In this document: piece by piece, positions 41,174-50,829 of the stretch | Layout: every line of letters starts with the position of its first letter | Position numbering within the stretch: the first letter of the stretch is position 1 | From: Asparagopsis taxiformis | Lineage: Eukaryota > Rhodophyta > Florideophyceae > Bonnemaisoniales > Bonnemaisoniaceae | DNA: 64,000 bases | Assembly (NCBI GenBank): GCA_030407315.1 | Contig: JALQPE010002409.1 | Span: 205,575-269,574, forward strand | Direction: 5' to 3' | The notes under the pieces: generated by a model | Told to the model about the DNA's origin: nothing | Seen by the model: the letters and a program-made list of their open reading frames with translations, nothing else | Databases searched by the model: none | Made by a program: the position numbers and the translations under genes

Positions 41174-42674
41174 TGCAACTTGATGCGAATAGACAGCTCC
41201 AATTATTGTTTATTATTCCAACAATATTGAAAATGTTTTTTCCAATTTTTGAAACTTTTATTGTGTGTCTGCGACGCGCAGCTATACGCTCAAACTTAGC
41301 ACGTGGATTTCATGGCAGTCCTCATGCTGTAGTGCGAAGGGGTTTCAATCGATGACATAATTCACGCATAACATATGTCTATGTTGCTATGGTGCACAAG
41401 TGAAATACATTGAACGTCATCTAATCCAGACATTCTCTGTATGGATTTAGCGATGCGGATTTCAGCTACATCTCATCAGCGAAAGGGCTCTACCGTACAT
41501 GACTTGACCTTTAGGGAAGTAAATCTACTTCAACATTCTGTTCGTCAATTGTTCGCCGAAATTCGATGCATCAGCATCTTTGTAGCACCACCAGTACCCT
41601 TTTTGGATACCATCGATAAGAACTGACATACTCTCTGAGCAGAAGGCGCCCCTAGCCGCTATCAATCGACATCCTCACCTCCCGATATATTTGCTCTAAT
41701 AGACCTGTTCCTTAAGTGATCACGAGGCTTCCCCAACGAAAACTCGTGTCTGCGACGCATACCGTTCACGTTTGTACGCTGAGCATCCCTCCAAAAGACA
41801 CACATCACGTCACAATTGTACTTCTTTGTTGTTGCTTTCCATCTCGCGAAAATTAATTTAATGTACACCGCAAACATGGAACATGCTTCTGGCAGAGCTG
41901 GATACAGCCCCTTTGCAGGTCTCTCTTCCCGAGTAGGAAAGCTCAGCATCCCATGTCAGTTACTCGGAGTGAACGAAAACTTCTAGCTCATGTTTGACTC
42001 TGAACATGGGGAGTCACGCAGCGGCGTCAACGATATACCACCCATACATGAACTATCAGGCAAATATGGCTCCTATGCGGCTTCCGTCTACATGTCATCT
42101 CCGCCCCTTCCGTATACTTGCCCATGATCTCTACTGACACGTCCGTTCTCGGAACTGCAAGTGGTATTGAAGAACAAAATGGGGTTAGTACTGAATTCAG
42201 GATTGCTGCTGTTATGTCAATAATACTAAGCCCGTATTGAGCAGTGCGGTGAGCAGGGATTGAGTAAATGAGGGAGTCTAGCTAGAATGGCTGTAGACAA
42301 CGAGAACGAAATTTGAGTTTCGTCGAAAATTATGAAACGTATAGGACTTAATCATGGTGATTACAAAATGTGATATATTGTATTGGAAACAGATAATTAC
42401 GCATACAGTGCTGACGAATGCCTGTCCACTTGGTAGAGCCATTTGACGCGCATGACGTGACGGTGACGAGGTGTGACGATGGATACACCAGATCAATGTG
42501 AAGGCGTGACGCGGATTGTATTGAGAGCAAAGATATGCTCATACATCTTCCCTTGTATGGAGACCCCCGCGAAAGGCGCTTACATTCTTATCTATTGTTG
42601 CCCAATTAGCTTCCAACTCCATCTTGTTGTCTAAGGCCAGAGCCTTTTTTCTGTTTCGTTGTACACGTGGTAGC
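41174..42674. other. Intergenic, 1.5 kb, no gene seen
   Basis: Only short ORFs with no protein-like features on either strand. Confidence 0.45.
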
Positions 42675-42746
42675 TGTTAGATTGTAAAGAATGTTGTGCC
42701 TGCGCAGACACTAGAGGTGGCATGTCACCTGGTTTTATGAATATCC
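42675..42746 (+). repeat. Dispersed 72-bp repeat, copy 1
   Basis: Matches 54052-54123 at 64 of 72 positions with no gaps, same orientation, 11.3 kb apart. The best-conserved part is TGTGCCTGCGCAGACACTAG, which has the palindrome CTGCGCAG at its centre. Noncoding in both places. Confidence 0.8.
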
Positions 42747-43014
42747 AAACAGTAGCCGCATTAGAAATCTTGCTCATAACTCCATTCTGCCGATTCTGCT
42801 TGTAGGCTACTCAACCAAAGAAACCATCTCATTTTCAACTTCGATTGCAAACCCTTCCTTCCTTGTCAACGCCTCTCCAGTTGTTTCTACAAATTCTCAA
42901 CTCGCCACATTCTAAGTCTTTACATCAATCAACTATAAAGCACTTGGACACTTACATTTTGTCTACTACTCGCTGAACGCAGCAAACCGTGAACAATTCT
43001 CTGAATTGAAAGCT

Positions 43015-43854
43015 CTAATGGGCCTTGCAAACTCCGTGAACGCATGCAACACCAGGGGCACACACCCAAAACGGGTCCTGTCCACATCGTCCCCCAATTG
43101 GCTTCGGCACCACGCAGATCTTTCGAGAATCAGTTCCAGCACATACAAGATCACTCTCGCAAATCACACCATCCTCAATGCAAGAATCACCCCTACCTAC
43201 AATCTTTGTACACTTTCCTTGGATGCAGTCAAGTCCAATCTGGCAGATATTCACCGGACCACGACACCTTCCATTCAGTCCAACGCGGCGCACACATCTG
43301 GAAGAACGGCCAGGGCCGGCGCAAACCAGGCCCACGTCACAGACTGAGCCGTCATCGAAGCAAGGTTCACCTTCCGCCAGGGCTGGTCGTTGGCAGATTC
43401 TTCCGATGCATTCAGTTCCCTCTTCGCAGACCCAGAACGGATCTCTACCGCAGCTCTCGCCAATTTTGCGCGGCACAACACAGCGTTTCCTCATGCTGTT
43501 TCCGGCGCACTCGAGACCGAACGAGCAAATGATTCCGTCTTCCAAGCATGACTCTCTTTCACCGGCAATCTTCGTGCAGCGACTTCCGATACATTGCAGA
43601 CCTTCATCACAGACGGCGGCCACACCGCGTCCACGACAGATATCGTTCAGTCCGGCCGGTCGGGTGCATCTTTTGGAGGAACCACGTCCGAAGCATATCA
43701 AACCCGCAGAGCAGACGGAGCCAGAGGCGCGGCAGGAGCCGCCTTCAGGGATAGTGCGGCTTGGAGCACTCGGGGCGTGATAGGCGGCGTTGGTTGCCGT
43801 CAATAGTACCATCGAGAGAAGTAGAAGAGAGTAGGTCATTGTGGAAGCAGCCAT
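43015..43854 (-). CDS. Secreted cysteine-rich eight-module protein (duplicated A-B-C-D)
   Basis: 279 residues. Signal peptide 1-23, then eight cysteine modules in order A-B-C-D-A-B-C-D. The two halves match: AGLICFGRGSSKRCTRPAGLN with GLVCAGPGRSSRCVRRVGLN, CLEDGIICSFGLEC with CIEDGVICESDLVC, and SCGRDPFWVCEEGTEC with RCGQDPFWVCAPGVAC. The single-set paralogue lies 3.1 kb away on the same strand, so this gene arose by internal duplication after or alongside a tandem gene duplication. A calcium- or carbohydrate-binding site is not visible. Probably extracellular; exact role unknown. TATA-like box 58 bp upstream. Confidence 0.85.
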   Translation of the reverse strand: MAASTMTYSLLLLSMVLLTATNAAYHAPSAPSRTIPEGGSCRASGSVCSAGLICFGRGSSKRCTRPAGLNDICRGRGVAAVCDEGLQCIGSRCTKIAGERESCLEDGIICSFGLECAGNSMRKRCVVPRKIGESCGRDPFWVCEEGTECIGRICQRPALAEGEPCFDDGSVCDVGLVCAGPGRSSRCVRRVGLNGRCRGPVNICQIGLDCIQGKCTKIVGRGDSCIEDGVICESDLVCAGTDSRKICVVPKPIGGRCGQDPFWVCAPGVACVHGVCKAH

Positions 43855-43911
43855 GTTTGAGTGAGTGTGTTGGATGAGACGAAAAGGTTTGGAGAGATGG
43901 TGAAAGAGTTG

Positions 43912-43920
43912 GATTTTATA
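43912..43920 (-). promoter_or_regulatory. TATA-like box of the eight-module gene
   Basis: Reads TATAAAATC on the minus strand, 58 bp before the ATG at 43854. Confidence 0.5.
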
Positions 43921-44967
43921 GAGGTGGATCTGTTCGGATTAGTTGGGTTGTAAAGAGTGTTCGGAAGTCATTATTGCTGTAGAAGAAAAGTGGAGGTTTG
44001 AGAGTAAGTATGAAGGAAGCTGAGATCATTTGAAGCAGATTTGATAGAATGGTGTCATGGGGATCTAATCAGTACGTGTTTTCGCAGAAAAGTTGGGGGT
44101 TGTGTGTCGTGTTGGCATTGTAAATTACAGAACTTGGACTGTTAAACAGTGGAAACTATAGACGCTCTATGTCATGTCATGCATACATTTTCGATCTATT
44201 TTAGCATACATGTAAGCGAAGAAGGGAATGCACAACAAAAAATCTTCATAGATGAGTGGCAGTTCAGGGCCATTTAACAGACAATATGGATGTTGTTCAC
44301 GACATGAACTCGAGAGTAGAAAGTAGTGCGTCATGGTTAACAATGTTATCCTCATATGCTGGTTGCTGGAATATTGTCAGGGTGAGTTTTACCATGAGGA
44401 AGATACAGATGGTGATCAGTAAATTGAGAGGATAACAATGAGCATGATCAGTTGTGATCAAATGAACGAGATGTAGCCTGCTATGAATCGAGTTGATAAC
44501 ACGACCAGATGCAGATTAAAGAGAATAAAATTTGAAATCCTGTCGGACACAGTGAGTGAATTAGAAGTGAGATGGAACTTGAGGGTCGCGCAGCGAATTA
44601 TTTCCGACTTGTTACGGCCTTACTTGTCTATGACGTGGTTAGCTGAAATAATAAGGTGCCAGTTTAAGGAGCTGATTGGAAGCGCGCCAATGATGATCGA
44701 GGATTTGTGAAACAGGTTGGTGTAGTGCAAGGTTTGGAATGCTCAGCATGATTTATTTCAAAAAAGCGACTGTGATGTCAGAGATAAGGGGGCCGCTGAT
44801 GCGTCGCGCGGCGACGAGCTGTAATGCTCACTGTTGGAATGGTGACGCGTTTCTTAACTAGGACATTGTCATGGAATGGCAGTAAACGGAAAATTTCGTC
44901 GTAGCGGACGCAATCCAGATCAATTTCCTCGATCTATTTCGAATTGAATTTCCCCCACACATGGATG
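43921..44967. other. Intergenic before the Copia element, no gene seen
   Basis: AT-rich with one 75-codon chance ORF (44483-44710, plus strand). Confidence 0.4.
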
Positions 44968-44972
44968 CAATT

Positions 44973-45403
44973 TGTAGTTTAACTATGACAGAACCGATGT
45001 AGTAGACGCGGCCGGAGCCAAACTGTCCACTGGTACGTCAATAGGTTAGTAGACGCGGCCGGAGCCAAGCTGTCCACTTATAAGTCAACCGTTATCAAAC
45101 GACGCCTGTCCTTAGCGCACTGATACGCTGGAGGTTCGTGTGATGTGAACGGTGTACCTTGTTTACTCAAAGTGAGAATATAAGTAGAATGTAAGTTGAT
45201 GATCCTAGTGATCTACAACTATCTTTTGACATTGTTCCTTAAGTACTATTCTGAATACAGCTAAGAATTAGAGATGTGCAGACTTGCACAGGTTGTTGAG
45301 TCACTCTCATTATTTGAGATTACGTGTTCGTATGTTGTGTTGCCACTAAAATGTAGATGATAATTATCCACTCTCCTCGATGTCTCGTGTAATAATTACA
45401 ACA
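44973..45403 (-). repeat. 3' LTR of the Copia element (431 bp)
   Basis: TG...CA ends. Contains an internal direct repeat of about 46 bp sharing AGTAGACGCGGCCGGAGCCA and CTGTCCACT (first copy from about 45000, second from about 45047). Confidence 0.95.
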
Positions 45404-45436
45404 CTCGCAGTTTTTTCTTACCGAAATGGCTGTGAC

Positions 45437-48400
45437 TCATCGTCGGACTATCCATTGTTCAATTGGGAATTTGCAGTTATTATGCATCAGCTGTTCCAAT
45501 GCTGGACACTTTCCAATTTTGGTTAGTCCGTCCGCTGGATTATGTTCCGATCGAACTAGCCCAATGTCCGATATTTCATTCTTTTCATATCCTTCCCTTG
45601 ATGCAGTGAGATCGATCATAAGTCTCTTCTCTTTCGTTGACGAAGCCTTGGTAATTATATCAAATAGGGATCTTGAGTCTGTAAACATCGACAGAGGAAC
45701 TTTTCGTCCCATAAGCTTTTCCAAGTCATGTCTGAATGTAAATGCCCAATCAAATGCATCTGAGAATGCGTATACCTCCCCACCTAATATGGATCGCACT
45801 ACCCTCCTTGACTTGTAACTCGTAAAATGGATAATATTTGATTGGTAATGCTTATCCTTGAGCACAACGATGAAGCCCAGTTGAGATGTGAGGTCGCTAT
45901 TGTTACTGAAACTGGCATCAGCATATGCATTGATTGCGATAGAATCAACGTCCAATTTCTTGTATAAAAGAGCATTATCAGCTGTTTTCTGCAGATGCTT
46001 GATTACTTTGTTCAGTACAGTTATTTTTTCTGCGTTGAAGGATGCTGCAGTTATTTGTGCTGTCATGCTTATAGCTGCGCATATGTCAGGTCTGGAGTGG
46101 CATATCCATGCTAAGCGTGCTCTCATCGATCTAAATTCCTCATAATCTGAAACTTTTGATATTGGTTGTATCTTTCTGAGGTACTCATTCTGAGATATTT
46201 CAATCTCACCAGTTTCCAGCATCTTAAGATTACAACCAATGAAATTGACATTGTCCCACTCCCTTTGCCTTGATTCAAACTTAGTGAGCGTCTGGCTAGA
46301 GTGGCTTTGGAAATTCTTATCTCCAGCGAGTAGTGAATCATCAACAAAAGTACCTGCCACCCCGCTCAATTTTCCTTCCGACTTGTAATAGAAAAAACAC
46401 GGATCTCCAGTGAGAGTGTGCATATGCAGATCATCGCGCATGTGGAGGTGGAAAGTCTTCTTCCAGTAATCTCCCGAGTCTGACAGTCCATACAAAGGCT
46501 TAAGTAACTTCAGTACTTCATCACCTTCAAGTTTGAGCTCTTTCGGAGGCTTAATGTAGACATCTCGCGTCAGTTTGTCCATGCTCTGCAGGTACGCTTG
46601 TGAGATATCATGGGAAAATATGCGGAAGCTAAAAGTAGATGCAATTGATGCAATTAGTCTTGTAGAGCTTTGTTTCAGAGTAGATGCATTATGTATTAGA
46701 TACATTTTTTCTGAGTCTTTGTGTCCTTGTACGACAAACCGAGCCTTGTACAACTCATCTTTTGAACCAACATTTTTGATAGTCAACACAAAGCGTCCAT
46801 TTAAAACGTTTGCATCAGGTGGTAGCTGTGATAGTTTCACCTTTTTCCATGTGTCACGCGCAATTAGTCCCTTAAGCTCTTTTTCTTTAGCTTCATTGAA
46901 GATTTCACTGTTTCTTCTTTTGTCGTTTGGCATTAATGTCTCTGTAATACCGATATCTTGTGTTGTATTGCTTCTGAACCTCTTAAACGTACTGTGCATT
47001 GTTTTTAAGAGGCATATTTGAGTGTCATCTTGAAAGGGAATGACATCCTCAATAGAATATCTAAATTGTTTTCCACTCTTGTCACTTGTTAGGATAACCT
47101 TTCCATAGTTTCGCACACAGACATATCCGGACTTCCATCGTTTGTCCTTCTCATGATAAACAAACAGTTGCATCCCGGGTTTGATTATACGGTCTGAAGC
47201 AGAAGGGATGTTCGCTTTCATAGCTCTTTGTATTCTCAATTCAGCTGTAATTATTGCCATTTCCTTTCTAGCAATGTTCAAAGCCCTCATTCTGTCTGCT
47301 TGTTCTGGAAGTTTTGAGTCGGTGATTGGGAATCTTGGTAAAACTCCAAAGACGAGCAAAGATGGCACAAGCCCTTCCGGCCCCATTGTATCATTCATGG
47401 CCTTTGTCGCTAGGCGCAGTATTAAATTAATGCTTAGACTTGGAAAGTCATTTTGTATCTTGAAGAAGATTCTTCGGAGTGGTGCATGATACCGTTCGCC
47501 AGATCCAAGAGAATGATGGATTCTAATTCCAGAGATCTTTAGTTCTATGCCGACAGAGTTGCATATATCAGTCCATCTCTTAGAAGTGAAGGCAGATCCA
47601 GAATCCACGTGGAATCGATCTGGATATCCTGTGTACAAAGCAGCCCAATTTTCGAGGAATGACTTCCATATATCTTCGCTAGATTCACCATGTAAAAATC
47701 CTGCAGAGCTAAAATGTGTCTGTGTATCAACAATGTGAAGTAGTGGCTTCGAGAGTATCCACATCAAATCCAGAGCCAACTCTTGATTGAAAATTACTTC
47801 ACCTGGTATAGACACTTGAAATCTTGCTGGCCTTGGTCCAAGCTCAGTACAGGTCTTGCACGCTGTCTGTATTTCTTCTAGGAGCCTGCGAGTTTCTATA
47901 GTTGCCTTTTCAGGCTTTGCCCTCTTGATGAGATCGTACAACTTTTGTACTGAAGGATGGAAGAAATGTTTGTGTAGCTTAGTTAGCTCTTGCTTGCAAA
48001 ATAGTGTGTTGATAACACCCCACTCAAGGTATAAATGACCGAACTTTCGAGTTATGGGAGTACGGGTGTTTGTAGAAGGACATACGAGCATATTTGTAGT
48101 GTTATCTGCATACCAACCTTGCTTATCCAACACATCAAGTCCAACTAACATTGGAACGTCAGCAGATACGACATCGATTTGCAGTGGTACGAAGGCCCCA
48201 CATGGTGATGGTACTCTGACGTACATCTTCCCTAGACTTTTGTGTATAGTATCGCCGAAACGGAAGGCAATATTTGATTCTTTCACCCTGTAAGGTATCC
48301 CCATATACCTGGCGTATGCCTTTGCTTGTTGTAATCCTACAACACTCTTTTGAGCTCCAATATCTAACACAGCGCCATTGAAAGTAGCTGAGCTTGTCCC

Positions 48401-48538
48401 GTGGAACAAGATATTATTGCATGCAGCATACACTTCACATTGGTCTTTGTCTTGTTCGTAATGCTCACAACATTGTGTTGGATGACTTTTTTCTGGCCTT
48501 TTGGTCAGGATTCCGCGGCGACTGAAATCCTGCTTCAA
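45437..48538 (-). CDS. pol: Copia pol: protease, integrase, reverse transcriptase, RNase H
   Basis: 1,033 codons with no ATG at the left limit; it begins at a TTG. In order: aspartic protease motif AVLDIGAQKSVVG (DIGA instead of the usual DTGA/DSGA); integrase zinc region with HKHFFH and CKTC; integrase core with ALDLMW and FHVDSGSAF; reverse transcriptase with FSHDISQAYLQS and the catalytic FVDDSLLAG; RNase H with AYADASFSNNSDL and a terminal SMFTDSRSLFDIITK. This order is diagnostic of Ty1/Copia. It must be reached from the middle ORF by a -1 frameshift or through a mutation in the T run at about 48537-48541. Related algal and oomycete Copia lineages have similar proteases. Confidence 0.95.
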   Translation of the reverse strand: MKQDFSRRGILTKRPEKSHPTQCCEHYEQDKDQCEVYAACNNILFHGTSSATFNGAVLDIGAQKSVVGLQQAKAYARYMGIPYRVKESNIAFRFGDTIHKSLGKMYVRVPSPCGAFVPLQIDVVSADVPMLVGLDVLDKQGWYADNTTNMLVCPSTNTRTPITRKFGHLYLEWGVINTLFCKQELTKLHKHFFHPSVQKLYDLIKRAKPEKATIETRRLLEEIQTACKTCTELGPRPARFQVSIPGEVIFNQELALDLMWILSKPLLHIVDTQTHFSSAGFLHGESSEDIWKSFLENWAALYTGYPDRFHVDSGSAFTSKRWTDICNSVGIELKISGIRIHHSLGSGERYHAPLRRIFFKIQNDFPSLSINLILRLATKAMNDTMGPEGLVPSLLVFGVLPRFPITDSKLPEQADRMRALNIARKEMAIITAELRIQRAMKANIPSASDRIIKPGMQLFVYHEKDKRWKSGYVCVRNYGKVILTSDKSGKQFRYSIEDVIPFQDDTQICLLKTMHSTFKRFRSNTTQDIGITETLMPNDKRRNSEIFNEAKEKELKGLIARDTWKKVKLSQLPPDANVLNGRFVLTIKNVGSKDELYKARFVVQGHKDSEKMYLIHNASTLKQSSTRLIASIASTFSFRIFSHDISQAYLQSMDKLTRDVYIKPPKELKLEGDEVLKLLKPLYGLSDSGDYWKKTFHLHMRDDLHMHTLTGDPCFFYYKSEGKLSGVAGTFVDDSLLAGDKNFQSHSSQTLTKFESRQREWDNVNFIGCNLKMLETGEIEISQNEYLRKIQPISKVSDYEEFRSMRARLAWICHSRPDICAAISMTAQITAASFNAEKITVLNKVIKHLQKTADNALLYKKLDVDSIAINAYADASFSNNSDLTSQLGFIVVLKDKHYQSNIIHFTSYKSRRVVRSILGGEVYAFSDAFDWAFTFRHDLEKLMGRKVPLSMFTDSRSLFDIITKASSTKEKRLMIDLTASREGYEKNEISDIGLVRSEHNPADGLTKIGKCPALEQLMHNNCKFPIEQWIVRR

Positions 48539-48822
48539 AAATCATCATCGCTGTACAGCGCGTTGTTCAATGAAGGAGTGGCATGGTTCTTTGCAGCGTC
48601 AATATGAGAATCTCTTACTTCTTGGATGGTTTTTTCGACATCATCAACAAAGAATATTTCATCCGCAACAGAGTCACTTTCCACGTCAGACTCTTGAGCA
48701 TCTAAGTCTTGACATAACTCGAATAGAACTGTACGATAGTTTTTGTCACTCTTGCCGAACTTTTTGTTGTAGTAGTCGACTCGTTTTGCCATCACCCTTG
48801 TGTGGTTTACGGGTTTTTGCAA
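48535..48822 (-). CDS. Middle ORF of the Copia element (gag-pol linker)
   Basis: 95 codons, beginning at a TTG inside the gag end, with no ATG there; the first ATG is at residue 10. It is Lys/Asp/Ser-rich (DAQESDVESDSVADE) with no known domain. It lies -1 to gag across CAAAAAC just before the gag stop, and again -1 to pol across a run of five Ts at its own stop. It is most likely the linker of a single gag-pol polyprotein. Confidence 0.6.
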   Translation of the reverse strand: MQKPVNHTRVMAKRVDYYNKKFGKSDKNYRTVLFELCQDLDAQESDVESDSVADEIFFVDDVEKTIQEVRDSHIDAAKNHATPSLNNALYSDDDF

Positions 48823-49985
48823 GACAGACTGCCGACAACGTGCCCATTTTCACCACAATTCCAGCATATGATATCTCTCTGACGTCTTTTGTCATGATAT
48901 TGACCATTATGGCTCCTATGTCTACTTCTGAAGTGTTTAGGATCTCTTCCATACCTTGCCTGTCCTGTAAAGTGTATTCCAGGAATTCCATATCCGCAAT
49001 TGTCATCTCTTGTCTCTGTCTCGATTGTTAAACGATCCATATTGTTTGCAGCTACTTCTTCCAGGTGGTGCTGTAGTGCGGCTTCAAGATTGACATAAAG
49101 CTGATGGAATGATAGTTTGTCTGGTGCTGCTCTCTTCAATGCATCGCCTGCCCATTTCTGCCCAATTACTGCCTTTCGAAGGAATTCAAGCATATGCGCA
49201 TCATGACGGTGGGAGGGAGGTGCTTGAGGTGTAAGCTTTGTTATGGTTTGATATATCGAATCAAGGGCTGTAGATGTGCTGGTAGTAGATGAAATCAGCT
49301 TAGTGATACGTAACGAACGCAGTTGTGTAAGAATCTTTTCCTGCTTAGTTGCAGAATTGAATTCCAGATTCATACGTTTCACAGCTTCATTATAGCTACG
49401 AACAAACGGTTTGATGTTGTCTAGAAAGAATCGTTTTGCATCACCTCTAAACAAATTATGCAAGAACCGATATTTGTCAGCTTCTGACAAGCTGTAGTCG
49501 ATTGCAATGCATTCGTAATTTGAGAGATACTCTGCAATGTTTTCGTCTATTCTTCCAGAGAATTTCTTCTCTTCCTTGTCTAATCGCATAGCAACATTAT
49601 GTACCTTCCTTGAGTCATCTGGGGCGTCTCTTTCAGGGATGGATTCGTTTTGATTAGCCTCGTGTGGTGATGGATCAATCAATTTGATTGAAATGCTTGT
49701 ACTCTCTTCGTCTGGGTAGAGATGATACCCAATTTGACGTATTATGCGTCCAGTAGAGTGCCTCGGTAATGTAACTCCTCTAGATACCAGGAAGTCCCTA
49801 AACTTGGTATAAAATATGCCATTCTGTCTGACGTCATCGTGAAACAGATCTGAAGGGTCTATTCCTTCAATAATTGCGCTTCGCAGTTTCTCGCCAGCCA
49901 GATTGTTTGCTTCAATGTCACGAACTTGTGTGATTAAGTTCTTTGTCCTGTTGCCAGTGACAATTACGTTTTCCATGAACGTCAT
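48807..49985 (-). CDS. gag: Copia gag with zinc knuckle
   Basis: 392 residues from ATG 49985, 41 bp inside the 5' LTR. The middle (FSGRIDENIAEYLSNYECIA, RFLHNLFRGDAKRFFLDNI) is a UBN2/retrotrans_gag-like helical domain. It ends CWNCGENGHVVGSLSC, a zinc knuckle whose last spacing is six residues rather than four. Gag packages the RNA into particles. Confidence 0.85.
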   Translation of the reverse strand: MTFMENVIVTGNRTKNLITQVRDIEANNLAGEKLRSAIIEGIDPSDLFHDDVRQNGIFYTKFRDFLVSRGVTLPRHSTGRIIRQIGYHLYPDEESTSISIKLIDPSPHEANQNESIPERDAPDDSRKVHNVAMRLDKEEKKFSGRIDENIAEYLSNYECIAIDYSLSEADKYRFLHNLFRGDAKRFFLDNIKPFVRSYNEAVKRMNLEFNSATKQEKILTQLRSLRITKLISSTTSTSTALDSIYQTITKLTPQAPPSHRHDAHMLEFLRKAVIGQKWAGDALKRAAPDKLSFHQLYVNLEAALQHHLEEVAANNMDRLTIETETRDDNCGYGIPGIHFTGQARYGRDPKHFRSRHRSHNGQYHDKRRQRDIICWNCGENGHVVGSLSCKNP

Positions 49986-50026
49986 TGAGAATGAGTCGGT
50001 TACTCCACGTAAACGTATTCGCGAAT

Positions 50027-50456
50027 GTAGTTTAACTATGACAGAACCGATGTAGTAGACGCGGCCGGAGCCAAACTGTCCACTGGTACGTCAATAGGTT
50101 AGTAGACGCGGCCGGAGCCAAGCTGTCCACTTATAAGTCAACCGTTATCAAACGACGCCTGTCCTTAGCGCACTGATACGCTGGAGGTTCGTGTGATGTG
50201 AACGGTGTACCTTGTTTACTCAAAGTGAGAATATAAGTAGAATGTAAGTTGATGATCCTAGTGATCTACAACTATCTTTTGACATTGTTCCTTAAGTACT
50301 ATTCTGAATACAGCTAAGAATTAGAGATGTGCAGACTTGCACAGGTTGTTGAGTCACTCTCATTATTTGAGATTACGTGTTCGTATGTTGTGTTGCCACT
50401 AAAATGTAGATGATAATTATCCACTCTCCTCGATGTCTCGTGTAATAATTACAACA
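50027..50456 (-). repeat. 5' LTR of the Copia element (430 bp)
   Basis: Identical to the left copy by eye except for one deleted G near 50040. It carries the promoter for the minus-strand element. I did not find a convincing initiator-tRNA primer-binding site next to it. Confidence 0.95.
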
Positions 50457-50461
50457 CAATT

Positions 50462-50829
50462 GCCATAACTATACCCCTGTTGCTCCACAGCTGTTTAATC
50501 GCAGCTATTTGGGCTGCCGCAAAAATCTCCCACTGAATAGCGGCCTGTTTTTCTCATTCACCAATTCCCTGATTGACACTTTTGTTCTACAAACTGCCGT
50601 AGAGGCAACTAGATGTAATGAACTGCGTGTCAACTCTCGCATAGATATCATCTCATATTGATACCAGACCCGTTTACCACTATTAGAAACATCACAAACC
50701 GTTTATTCTGTCATGTGACGTGATCTTTCGTGAGAATGAGGGTTAACTTGGAATCCTCAGCATTCTAATTTGACGTTGAAATGTCCTCGAACTACAAATT
50801 ACAGACGCATGATCTCCCGCAGTACTATT
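50462..50829. other. Intergenic, 3' of the secreted-protein gene
   Basis: Nothing recognised. The Copia element inserted about 370 bp beyond this gene's stop. Confidence 0.45.

Larger units (their letters stand above)
44968..50461 (-). mobile_element. Recent, nearly complete Ty1/Copia LTR retrotransposon with CAATT target duplication
   Basis: The element spans 44973-50456 and is transcribed on the minus strand. Direct CAATT repeats flank it (44968-44972 and 50457-50461). Both LTRs start TG and end CA and differ only by one missing G in the right copy. Inside are gag, a short middle ORF, and a pol with protease, integrase, reverse transcriptase and RNase H in Copia order. The coding part is split over three frames. 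Nearly identical LTRs mean very recent insertion. Confidence 0.95.
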
